Shown: in pieces, positions 1 through 7,712 of the stretch | How positions within the stretch are numbered: position 1 is the stretch's first letter | Layout of the letters: each line of letters begins with the position of its first letter | Assembly (NCBI GenBank): GCA_038244055.1 | Contig: JBBRTW010000361.1 | Location: forward strand, 1 to 7,712 | Direction: 5' to 3' | Length of the DNA stretch: 7,712 nt | From: DASPKW01 sp038244055 | GTDB taxonomy: Bacteria > Planctomycetota > Phycisphaerae > Tepidisphaerales > Tepidisphaeraceae | The notes under the pieces: model-generated | Databases searched by the model: none | Told to the model about the DNA's origin: nothing | The model's input: only the letters and a program-made list of their open reading frames with translations | Made by a program: the position numbers and the translations under genes

Positions 1-554
1 CCGGGAAGGTGCCGAAGGACCGACCCTACCTGGCGCTCTACGCGGAGGCATTCGCCCGGGACCACCCCGAGCACGTGGCGGTGGACATCCTCGTGGGCAG
101 CCAGAACCCCCAGCCCATGCATGCCAGCCGGCGGCAGTGGGAGGCGGTGGGGGGGCGCGATCCGGTGGCCGAGTCGGAGGCGTTCTGGAAACTGGCCACG
201 GGCGGCGATGCGGTGGCCAAGTTCATGCGCGGGCGGGTGAAGAAGAGCGAAGTGGATTTGAAGGCGTTCGATCGGCTGATCGTGCAGCTCGATGGCGATG
301 ATTTCGCGGCGAGAGAGAAGGCGATGGAAGAGATCACAAAGATGGGCCAGTCGGCCGAGGCGCTGATCCGCGATACAATGGAGAAGAGCGAATCGGTGGA
401 AGTGAAAATGCGCCTGGGCACCGCCTTGCGGAAACTGGCGGCCGCCCCGCCGAACGATCCGGAAATGCGGCGGCGGGCGATTGCGCTGAGATTGCTCAGG
501 GTGATCGGGACGCGCGAGGCGGAGAGGGTGGCGCTGGAGTTGAGTGGGAAGTGA
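1..554 (+). CDS. C-terminal part of a protein with a HEAT-like repeat tail (5' end outside the window)
   Basis: The reading frame is open from the left edge (first full codon at base 3) to TGA at 552-554. A GTG at 9-11 could be read as a start, but the frame is open before it and no ribosome binding site is visible, so I treat the gene as 5'-truncated. The first part (PYLALYAEAFARDHPEHVAVDIL and following) is not recognised. From about base 265 the protein becomes charged and helical (FDRLIVQLDGDDFAAREKA, then a run with EALIRDTMEK and EVKMRLGTALRKL), ending in RRRAIALRLLRVIGTREAERVALEL. That pattern, residues 'LDxDDFxxREKA' followed by 'EVxxRL' and 'RAIxLLxxIGTxEA', resembles the HEAT-like tails seen on many planctomycete WD40 and related multidomain proteins. 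Such helical repeats usually bind proteins. No signal peptide or catalytic motif is visible in the portion present. Function unknown. Confidence 0.6.
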   Translation, partial: GKVPKDRPYLALYAEAFARDHPEHVAVDILVGSQNPQPMHASRRQWEAVGGRDPVAESEAFWKLATGGDAVAKFMRGRVKKSEVDLKAFDRLIVQLDGDDFAAREKAMEEITKMGQSAEALIRDTMEKSESVEVKMRLGTALRKLAAAPPNDPEMRRRAIALRLLRVIGTREAERVALELSGK

Positions 555-571
555 ATGCAGGGGATTTGAAC

Positions 572-601
572 CACGAATTGACACGAATGTTCACGAAGAA
601 T
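572..601. repeat. Three-copy 10-base tandem repeat, CACGAATnnn
   Basis: Three adjacent 10-base units read CACGAATTGA, CACGAATGTT and CACGAAGAAT. They lie just after the stop of the left-edge gene and before the 629 gene. From memory, strings of CACGAATxxA units preceded by AACC are common dispersed intergenic repeats in PVC and some other environmental bacteria; I cannot check copy number here. The first two units contain TTGACA at 578-583, but no good -10 box follows at the right distance, so I do not call a promoter. Confidence 0.7.
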
Positions 602-628
602 GTTCAACTCACATAGTGAAGCAATGCG

Positions 629-1126
629 ATGGGTGTCACTGCGAGTTTCTACCTTATTCAAGCGGACGCAACCTCACGCCTCTTGGATCGATTGCGGCAG
701 CAAAGAGGGGTGTCCACACCGCCTTCGAAGTACAGATTGGCGGGGCTACTGCATTCGCTTGGGAAAAACGAGCTTGATGCCACACAATCCGGCAATATTT
801 TCCAAGATGTTTGGAACTACCTTGATGTCGTCTGCGATCTGGAATTATCGCAGACAGCGACTGGTCAGCCGAGTGCGAACTTTGCCGACCTTGGCTATCC
901 TGGCGTTTTCATCATCTCGTATGCGTTCGCGAGGAAGTTAGCGCCTCAACTCGCCTGCGTAACGATCGATGAGCGGGAAATGCGGTCGCTTCTGAATGAG
1001 ACCTACGAATCCGATGCGCGATTTGACATTCACGCTGAAACTGAAGCGCTTCAATTAATTCGTGCAGCAATCGAGCGGATCGGAACGCAGCAGGTTGGGC
1101 TTTTCTGGTTTGCCCCTGGCGAATAG
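629..1126 (+). CDS. Small hypothetical protein, weakly similar to the DUF1877/YfbM family
   Basis: A 165-residue soluble protein with no signal peptide or membrane segment. The N-terminus MGVTASFYLIQADATSRLL, the DLGYPG segment near residue 88, a following 'YAFARKLAPQLACVTIDEREMRSLL'-like stretch (quoted in part: YAFARKLAPQ) and a C-terminal helix leading to VGLFWFAPGE have the order seen in DUF1877 proteins: start MGM-x-F, a central xLGYGPxR-like segment, a residue run on 'L..pEEv..', and a final hydrophobic strand. The match is by eye and distant; function of that family is not known. The start at 629 is preferred to an overlapping ATG at 624 in another frame because only this frame gives a coherent protein. 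The upstream GTGAAG at 616-621 is a poor ribosome binding site. Base composition is lower than its neighbours: six 60-base lines counted by hand within it give 189 of 360 G+C, against about 45 of 60 in a line of the PSD1 gene, which suggests a different origin. Confidence 0.6.
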   Translation: MGVTASFYLIQADATSRLLDRLRQQRGVSTPPSKYRLAGLLHSLGKNELDATQSGNIFQDVWNYLDVVCDLELSQTATGQPSANFADLGYPGVFIISYAFARKLAPQLACVTIDEREMRSLLNETYESDARFDIHAETEALQLIRAAIERIGTQQVGLFWFAPGE

Positions 1127-1202
1127 GTAGGAAACCACGTCTCCGAATTTATCTTGCATCGTGTCAATTTCCTGGCCATTCACCTATCCATGCTCAGCAT
1201 TA

Positions 1203-1216
1203 GTTAGACATCTAAC
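1203..1216. promoter_or_regulatory. Probable MarR/SlyA-type operator (GTTAGA-CA-TCTAAC)
   Basis: A perfect dyad with 6-base arms and a 2-base centre lies 23 bases before the MarR-family start codon. Its core, TTAGACATCTAA, fits TTAG-N4-CTAA, the same outer half-sites as the established SlyA consensus TTAGCAAGCTAA. MarR-family genes commonly bind a dyad in their own promoter region, so this is most likely the autoregulatory site. The clear AT-rich dyad in a C-rich stretch makes chance less likely, but binding is inferred. Confidence 0.55.
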
Positions 1217-1225
1217 CACCCCCGC

Positions 1226-1242
1226 CATATCCTCCCGATATG
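1226..1242. promoter_or_regulatory. Second dyad overlapping the MarR start codon (CATATC-CTCCC-GATATG)
   Basis: Six-base arms pair perfectly around a 5-base centre, and the right arm ends exactly in the ATG at 1240-1242. It could be a second protein-binding site or an RNA hairpin that hides the first start codon; a second ATG follows directly at 1243. Its arms differ from those of the dyad at 1203-1216, so it is not simply another copy of that site. A chance hairpin is possible. Confidence 0.3.
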
Positions 1243-1731
1243 ATGGATTCACCCCCGCCCTCTAATCCCATCGCGAGCCCACCTTCCTCTCAATCCTTCC
1301 GCGCCCTCGTCCGCGTCTTCGGCCAGCTTCGCCGGGTCATGGAGCCTTACTTTGCGCGGCATGGGATCAGCGGAGCGCAGTGGGGAATCCTTAGGGCGCT
1401 GCATACCTCCGTAGGTGAGAAGAGCGAGCCGGTCCGGTTGGTGGATTTGAGTTCCAAACTGCTGGTTCGGCCGCCGAGCATTACTTCGGCCATTGGGCGG
1501 CTGACCAAGATGGGGCTGGTGGCGCTCAAGCCATCGGAGAAGGATCAGCGGGTGAAGCTCGTGAACCTCACGGCGGCCGGGCGAAAGCTGGTGGGGGGCA
1601 TTCTGGAGGATCATGGGCGGCATATTGGGCGGATCATGGGGGTTTTGAGCGAGGTGGAGCAGGAGCAGCTTGGGGAATTGCTCGATCGGGTGTCGAAAAA
1701 TCTGGAATCGATGTCGGAGAACGAGCTATAA
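1240..1731 (+). CDS. MarR-family winged helix-turn-helix transcriptional regulator
   Basis: A 163-residue cytoplasmic DNA-binding protein, the usual size for this family, which acts as a dimer and typically releases DNA on binding phenolic or oxidant ligands or on cysteine oxidation. After a Pro/Ser-rich N-terminus (residues 1-18), helices with RALVRVFGQLRRVMEPYFARHG (quoted parts: RVFGQLRRVMEPYFARHG) form the dimer side; GISGAQWGILRAL begins the winged domain. VRLVDLSSKLLV is the first HTH helix, RPPSITSAIGRLTKMGLV (77-94) holds the recognition helix, and the wing is at 97-110 with the family's typical acidic-x-R motif as DQR (102-104), followed by LTAAGRKL. A C-terminal helix pair completes the dimer interface. 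No cysteine is present, so redox sensing through thiols is unlikely. No Shine-Dalgarno sequence is visible before the ATG-ATG pair at 1240; translation could start at either. Two dyads lie just upstream. The ligand and targets cannot be told from sequence. Confidence 0.92.
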   Translation: MMDSPPPSNPIASPPSSQSFRALVRVFGQLRRVMEPYFARHGISGAQWGILRALHTSVGEKSEPVRLVDLSSKLLVRPPSITSAIGRLTKMGLVALKPSEKDQRVKLVNLTAAGRKLVGGILEDHGRHIGRIMGVLSEVEQEQLGELLDRVSKNLESMSENEL

Positions 1732-1828
1732 AATCTTGCCCAATCCTGTGCATCCGGTGGGTCGCAAGCGGTCTTCGACACTTATGCCGCTTCGGGCACC
1801 GCCCTCCTGCTCCGTGCCGCATCAAGGC

Positions 1829-1840
1829 ATGATGTATCAT
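1829..1840. promoter_or_regulatory. Short dyad ATGAT-GT-ATCAT in the gap before the PSD1 gene
   Basis: Perfect 5-base arms around a 2-base centre, about 100 bases upstream of the predicted promoter of the PSD1 gene. It has the same geometry as the MarR-associated dyad but different arm sequence. It could be a regulator site or chance. The rest of the gap 1732-1937 shows no other gene and no clear terminator. Confidence 0.2.
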
Positions 1841-1937
1841 TTCACCTCGATTCCCCGAGCCTCACCAGACCGGGCCGCCCGAGTTTCGCACCTCTTTATG
1901 GGATTTCATTTCCATACCGGCTCTGAGGGTCTTATGC

Positions 1938-1967
1938 TTGAACGGATTCCCCCTTCATGCGTATAAG
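1938..1967 (+). promoter_or_regulatory. Likely sigma-70 type promoter for the PSD1 gene (TTGAAC / TATAAG)
   Basis: TTGAAC (1938-1943) and TATAAG (1962-1967) are separated by 18 bases, matching the standard boxes at four and five of six positions. Transcription would begin near 1974, just before the ribosome binding site and the start at 1990, leaving a very short leader. This also argues that an in-frame upstream ATG at 1957 is not used, since it lies upstream of the -10 box. Confidence 0.45.
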
Positions 1968-1974
1968 CAGCGTC

Positions 1975-1980
1975 AGGAAA
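1975..1980 (+). promoter_or_regulatory. Ribosome binding site deciding the PSD1 start (AGGAAA)
   Basis: AGGAAA is 9 bases before the ATG at 1990. It supports that codon, which also gives an immediate Sec signal peptide, over the ATG at 1957 that would put eleven extra residues in front. Confidence 0.55.
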
Positions 1981-1989
1981 TCAATTCCC

Positions 1990-5187
<3,198 letters not shown>

Positions 5188-5191
5188 CGCA

Positions 5192-5245
5192 GCTATGCCC
5201 GCTATGACCGCTAAGGCCGCTATGTCCTCTATGTCCGCTATGCCC
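5192..5245. repeat. Six tandem 9-base units, consensus GCTATGnCC
   Basis: Starting 5 bases after the PSD1 stop codon, six back-to-back 9-base units read GCTATGCCC, GCTATGACC, GCTAAGGCC, GCTATGTCC, TCTATGTCC and GCTATGCCC. A degenerate relative, GCTATGCGACC, recurs at 5266-5276 inside the adjoining inverted repeat. The perfect 9-base period is a multiple of three, but the frame of the preceding gene ends before it, so it is not coding. Probably a minisatellite grown by replication slippage. Confidence 0.85.
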
Positions 5246-5250
5246 GCATG

Positions 5251-5367
5251 GTCATCCTGAGGGGAGCTATGCGACCCGAAGGATCTAGCTGAGACGAGTA
5301 GGCCCTTGACCCCGGCGAACGTGCCTCACCATTCGCGGCAAGATCCTTCGGAGTACCTCAGGATGAC
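5251..5367. repeat. Compound inverted repeat (REP-like element pair, GTCATCCTGAGG ... CCTCAGGATGAC)
   Basis: Two nested perfect arms face each other: GTCATCCTGAGG (5251-5262) with CCTCAGGATGAC (5356-5367), 12 pairs, and CCGAAGGATCT (5276-5286) with AGATCCTTCGG (5341-5351), 11 pairs. They are separated by an unequal internal loop (13 bases left, 4 right) and a 54-base terminal loop. From memory, sequences of the form TCATCCTGAG...CGAAGGATCT are dispersed repeats in several environmental phyla; here two copies in opposite orientation make a large hairpin, similar in layout to paired REP elements. In RNA the hairpin would stand between the PSD1 and DUF1501 messages and could stop transcription or protect a 3' end. 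There is no U-run, so it is not a classical intrinsic terminator. No open reading frame or transposase lies inside it. Confidence 0.85.
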
Positions 5368-5370
5368 ACT

Positions 5371-5427
5371 CAACACCGCTTCCCGCCATCAACACCGCTT
5401 CCGGCCATCAACACCGCGTCCCGCCAT
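5371..5427. repeat. Three tandem 19-base units, CAACACCGCTTCCCGCCAT
   Basis: Units at 5371-5389, 5390-5408 and 5409-5427 differ from one another at one or two positions (CCGG for CCCG in the second, GCGTCC for GCTTCC in the third). They start 3 bases after the inverted repeat and end 22 bases before the DUF1501 start. With the 9-base units and the hairpin, they fill nearly all of the 262-base gap, leaving little room for an ordinary promoter. Confidence 0.85.
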
Positions 5428-5449
5428 TTGCAATCAAACGAGTGAACCC

Positions 5450-6952
5450 ATGACCCCCCAACAAGACTACATCCGCTACGAAACCCGCCGGCAGTTTCTC
5501 TCGCGCGGCAAGAACGCGCTCGGCATGGCCGCCATGGCGTCGCTGATGGGCAACTCCGCCTCCGCGCGCGCCGAATCTCCCTCAGCACTCAGCGCTCAGC
5601 ACTCAGGACTTTCCCCTCGCTCAGCACTCGCGGGCCTGCCCTCGCTCCCCCATTTCGCCGCCAAGGCCAAGCACATCATCTACCTCCACATGGTGGGCGG
5701 GCCGTCGCAGATGGACCTCTACGACTACAAGCCCGAGATGCAGGCCTACTACGACAAGGATCTCCCTGAATCTATCCGCAAAGGCCAGCGCCTCACCACC
5801 ATGACCTCCGGGCAGGCGCGCTTTCCGATCGCGCCTTCCAAATACAAATTCGCCCAGCATGGCAAATCGGGCATGTGGGTCTCCGAGCTTCTTCCACAGA
5901 CCGCGAAAATGGTCGATGACATGTGCTTCATCCGCTCCATGCACACCGAAGCCATCAACCACGAACCGGCCATCTGCTACATGCAGACCGGCAACCAGAT
6001 CACCGGCCGGCCCTGCCTGGGTGCCTGGATGTCGTATGGGCTGGGGGCGCTCAACGCCAGCCTGCCGACATTCGTCGTCCTCGTCGCCCGCCCAACCAAT
6101 ACCGAGCAGGTGCAGGCCATCTCGGCGCGGCTTTGGTCCTCGGGATATCTCAGCGGCGAGCATGCCGGCGTCGCTTTGCGCAGCTCGGGCGATCCGATCC
6201 TGTACATCAACAATCCTCCCGGCGTGCCCACGGAAATCCGCCGCCGCGGCCTCGACGCCCTGCGCCAGCTCAACGAGATGAACTACAACCTCGTCGGCGA
6301 TCCCGAAACCCACACCCGCATCCAGCAGTACGAGCTCGCCTTCCGCATGCAGGCCAGCGTTCCCGAGCTCACGGATGTCAAGAGCGAACCGGAATCGACC
6401 TACGCGCTCTACGGCGAGGAAGCGCGCAAGCCCGGCTCATTCGCCTACACCGCGCTCATGGCCCGGCGCATGGTCGAGCGCGGGGTGCGCTTCATCCAGG
6501 TCTACCTGAATAACTGGGATACGCACTCCAATGTCGCCGGCCGGCTGCCGTCGCAGTGCAAGGACATCGACCAGGCCTGCTACGGGCTGGTGCAGGATCT
6601 CAAGATGCGCGGCATGCTCGATGACACGCTGGTCATCTGGGGCGGCGAGTTTGGCCGGACGATCTATTCCCAGGGCGGCCTGACCAAAGAGAACTACGGC
6701 CGCGATCACCACCCGCGCTGCTTCACGATGTGGATGGCGGGCGGCGGCTCGAAGCCCGGAACGATCTACGGGCAGACCGATGAGTTCTCGTACAACATCA
6801 CGGCCGACCCGGTGCATATCCACGATTTCCACGCGACGGTTCTGCGCCTGCTGGGGATCGACCACGAGCGATTTACGTTCAAGTTCCAGGGGCTGGATCA
6901 GCGGCTTACGGGGGTGGAGCCTTGCAAGGTGATTCAGGGGTTGATCGCATAA
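5450..6952 (+). CDS. DUF1501 family protein with Tat signal (alkaline-phosphatase-like fold)
   Basis: A 500-residue protein, usual for DUF1501, which is grouped with the alkaline phosphatase/sulfatase superfamily; members pair with PSD1 genes throughout planctomycetes and verrucomicrobia, but no substrate is established. The ATG at 5450 is chosen because it gives a twin-arginine signal, RRQFL (13-17), followed by a hydrophobic ALGMAAMASLMG stretch and a likely cleavage after SARA (38-41). The frame stays open upstream to a TTG at 5306, but that stretch is the repeat DNA and has no coding character. Family landmarks are HMVGGPSQMDLYDYKP (80-95), WDTHSN (356-361), WGGEFGRT (397-404), DHHPR (419-423) and HIHDFHATVLRLLGIDH from 456. 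The Asp/His/Glu residues in these motifs are the likely metal ligands. Tat export suggests it folds, perhaps with metal, before crossing the membrane, unlike its Sec-exported partner. A repeat-derived stretch occupies residues 44-60. A weak GAGTGAA at 5440-5446 may serve as ribosome binding site. Confidence 0.92.
   Translation: MTPQQDYIRYETRRQFLSRGKNALGMAAMASLMGNSASARAESPSALSAQHSGLSPRSALAGLPSLPHFAAKAKHIIYLHMVGGPSQMDLYDYKPEMQAYYDKDLPESIRKGQRLTTMTSGQARFPIAPSKYKFAQHGKSGMWVSELLPQTAKMVDDMCFIRSMHTEAINHEPAICYMQTGNQITGRPCLGAWMSYGLGALNASLPTFVVLVARPTNTEQVQAISARLWSSGYLSGEHAGVALRSSGDPILYINNPPGVPTEIRRRGLDALRQLNEMNYNLVGDPETHTRIQQYELAFRMQASVPELTDVKSEPESTYALYGEEARKPGSFAYTALMARRMVERGVRFIQVYLNNWDTHSNVAGRLPSQCKDIDQACYGLVQDLKMRGMLDDTLVIWGGEFGRTIYSQGGLTKENYGRDHHPRCFTMWMAGGGSKPGTIYGQTDEFSYNITADPVHIHDFHATVLRLLGIDHERFTFKFQGLDQRLTGVEPCKVIQGLIA
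5581..5629. repeat. Three copies of CTCAGCACTC inside the DUF1501 coding region
   Basis: Exact 10-base copies start at 5581, 5595 and 5620. They encode residues 44-60 of the DUF1501 protein (SALSAQHSGLSPRSAL), right after the predicted signal cleavage site and before the conserved domain. The first and third copies are in the same reading frame (Ser-Ala-Leu) and the second is shifted by two, so selection on the protein did not shape the repeat. Similar CTCAGCACTCAG strings followed by GACTTT are, from memory, dispersed in intergenic DNA of related genomes. Confidence 0.8.
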
Positions 6953-6977
6953 GCGCCGGCGCAGTGCTTCGAATGAG

Positions 6978-6986
6978 TGCTATAAT
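6978..6986 (+). promoter_or_regulatory. Extended -10 promoter TGCTATAAT for the toxin-antitoxin pair
   Basis: A perfect TATAAT (6981-6986) with the extended TGn motif stands 8 bases before the ATG at 6995. No -35 box is evident (the bases at the expected place are GC-rich), which is normal for extended -10 promoters. Transcription would start about 6993-6994, so the message would have almost no leader. No Shine-Dalgarno sequence is seen, consistent with leaderless translation. Confidence 0.6.
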
Positions 6987-6994
6987 TGAATCCC

Positions 6995-7243
6995 ATGACT
7001 TACCATGCCAAAGTTCAGAATGGCGCCTTGGTCCTCGAGCAGCCTCTGGCGCTGCCCGATGGAACCGATGTCGAGGTTGAACTCCGCCCCGTTCCCTCCG
7101 CGCCCGCGCCGGCGGAACCCCCTCCAACCATCTATGACCGCTACAAGGGATTTATCGGCATCGCGTCCGGCTTGCCGGCCGATCTGTCTGCCAACCACGA
7201 TCACTACGCTCACGGCGCGCCGCGCGGGATTGATTTGGAATGA
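6995..7243 (+). CDS. Antitoxin of a VapBC-type pair (DUF104/AbrB-like N-terminus)
   Basis: An 82-residue protein. The N-terminal half, MTYHAKVQNGALVLEQPLAL followed by PDGTDVEVEL, has the short-strand pattern 'xVxNGxLxLxxPLxLPxGTxVEVxL' found in swapped-hairpin (AbrB/DUF104-type) antitoxins that bind operator DNA as dimers. A Pro/Ala-rich linker (residues 34-45) leads to IYDRYKGFIGIASGLPADLS and NHDHYAHG, a C-terminal module often found on antitoxins of PIN toxins, where it wraps the toxin active site. A TTG three codons upstream (6986) is in frame but overlaps the -10 box, so the ATG at 6995 is chosen. Its last bases overlap the toxin start in an ATGA arrangement, which usually means coupled translation. 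Confidence 0.82.
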   Translation: MTYHAKVQNGALVLEQPLALPDGTDVEVELRPVPSAPAPAEPPPTIYDRYKGFIGIASGLPADLSANHDHYAHGAPRGIDLE

Positions 7244-7638
7244 CCCGCTTCGCCGACACATCGTATTATCTCGCGCTTCTGAACTCCGACGACGATGCCC
7301 ACCGACTGGCGCTTCGGCATGCGCAGGAAGACCGATTTGATCTGCTGACCACGGATTGGGTAGTAGTGGAACTCGCCGATGCCTTGGCGCGTCCACCAGC
7401 TCGTCAGTTCTTCAAAGTCATGCTCGAATCGCTTCGTGCGGATCCTCGAACCCGCATTCTCTCCGCGGACCCATCAATCCAACTTGCCGGCATTGAGCTT
7501 TACCTCGACCGTCCCGATAAGGCGTGGTCGTTGACCGACTGTATTTCATTTGTGGTAATGAAGCAGCATGCAATCAACGAAGCCCTCACCGCCGATCACC
7601 ATTTCGAGCAAGCCGGCTTTGTCGCCCTTCTCAAATGA
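7240..7638 (+). CDS. PIN-domain ribonuclease toxin, VapC type
   Basis: A 132-residue soluble PIN-domain protein of normal VapC length. The acidic active-site residues that hold Mg2+/Mn2+ in this family are all visible: D6 in FADTSYYLALL, E44 in VVVELADAL, D100 in SLTDCISFVVM and D119 in ALTADHHFEQAGF. So it should be an active endoribonuclease; known VapC toxins cut tRNA or rRNA, but its target cannot be told. The start ATG overlaps the antitoxin stop by four bases (ATGA), so the two are co-translated from the extended -10 promoter. G+C is lower than in the PSD1 gene (33 and 30 of 60 in two lines counted), suggesting the pair arrived by transfer. No gene symbol beyond the VapC-like class is justified without a family search. 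Confidence 0.9.
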   Translation: MTRFADTSYYLALLNSDDDAHRLALRHAQEDRFDLLTTDWVVVELADALARPPARQFFKVMLESLRADPRTRILSADPSIQLAGIELYLDRPDKAWSLTDCISFVVMKQHAINEALTADHHFEQAGFVALLK

Positions 7639-7712
7639 CGTGAACGTGGATCGCTCGCGCTGGCCTACTTCCCTCCCACCCCCCTCCCCGCGATAATCAC
7701 GGCCAATGTCCC
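7639..7712. other. Right-edge stretch with no recognisable feature
   Basis: These 74 bases follow the toxin stop. They include a C-rich run near 7670-7690 and no convincing open reading frame, hairpin or promoter. Confidence 0.5.

Noticed and set aside
578..617. TTGACA at 578-583 as a promoter for the 629 gene
   Set aside because: The -35 match is exact but comes from the repeat unit, and no acceptable -10 box lies 16-18 bases downstream (CATAGT at 612 is too far).
38..661. A 207-codon minus-strand open frame over the left-edge gene
   Set aside because: Ser/Arg/Ala-rich translation without domain or ribosome binding site; it lies antisense to the more protein-like plus-strand frame and runs across the repeat.
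544..941. Plus-strand open frames at 544-777 and 600-941
   Set aside because: They overlap the 629-1126 gene in other frames; only the 629 frame gives a full-length protein with a regular pattern of hydrophobic and charged segments.
1897..1916. TATGG ... CCATA inverted pair in the MarR-PSD1 gap
   Set aside because: Only 5-base arms with a 10-base spacer, likely chance.
1957..1989. Upstream in-frame ATG at 1957 as the PSD1 start
   Set aside because: It lies before the predicted -10 box, and adds eleven charged residues ahead of a clear signal peptide that begins at 1990.
5192..5427. CRISPR-like array in the PSD1-DUF1501 gap
   Set aside because: The repeats are tandem without spacers, the units are only 9 and 19 bases, and there are no cas genes.
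5306..5449. In-frame N-terminal extension of the DUF1501 gene from TTG at 5306
   Set aside because: It is translated repeat DNA (hairpin arm and 19-base units) and would bury the twin-arginine signal 60 residues inside the protein.
6951..6969. Stem AAGCGC / GTGCTT after the DUF1501 stop as a terminator
   Set aside because: The stem is short, includes one G-U pair, and is not followed by a T-run.

Overview
The window looks like a piece of a high-GC genome from the Planctomycetes/Verrucomicrobia (PVC) group or a neighbouring candidate phylum. The main evidence is a large PSCyt1-PSCyt2(DUF1549)-LamG-PSD1(DUF1553) protein followed on the same strand by a DUF1501 protein, a pair that is abundant in those phyla. 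A HEAT-like repeat tail of a kind common in planctomycetes at the left edge, and many short direct and inverted repeats between genes, fit this. No rRNA, tRNA, CRISPR array or transposase was seen.

Layout, all genes on the + strand: (1) 1-554, the 3' end of a gene whose C-terminus is HEAT-like and charged; (2) 572-601, a three-copy CACGAAT repeat; (3) 629-1126, a small lower-GC gene with a weak resemblance to DUF1877/YfbM; (4) 1203-1242, two dyads, the first fitting TTAG-N4-CTAA as in SlyA boxes, just before (5) a MarR-family regulator, 1240-1731; (6) a 258-base gap with a plausible promoter and ribosome binding site leading to (7) the 1065-residue PSD1-type protein, 1990-5187, with two CxxCH haem motifs and a Sec signal peptide; (8) a 262-base gap made largely of repeats: six 9-base units, a long compound inverted repeat and three 19-base units; (9) the DUF1501 protein, 5450-6952, with a twin-arginine signal and a repeat inside its coding sequence; (10) a VapBC-type toxin-antitoxin pair, 6995-7638, with an extended -10 promoter placed so that the transcript would be nearly leaderless; (11) 74 bases with nothing recognisable.

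The PSD1 protein (apparently exported unfolded by Sec, with haem added outside) and the DUF1501 protein (apparently exported folded by Tat) probably act together outside the cytoplasmic membrane, perhaps on a bound polysaccharide or a redox substrate. No biochemical function is established for the pair as far as I know. The MarR gene probably controls itself; no second TTAG-N4-CTAA site is visible before the PSD1 gene, so control of that gene by MarR is unproven. The most unusual content is non-coding: five different short repeat families in under 8 kb, one of them inside the start of a coding region. I did not find convincing evidence of an entirely new multi-gene system.
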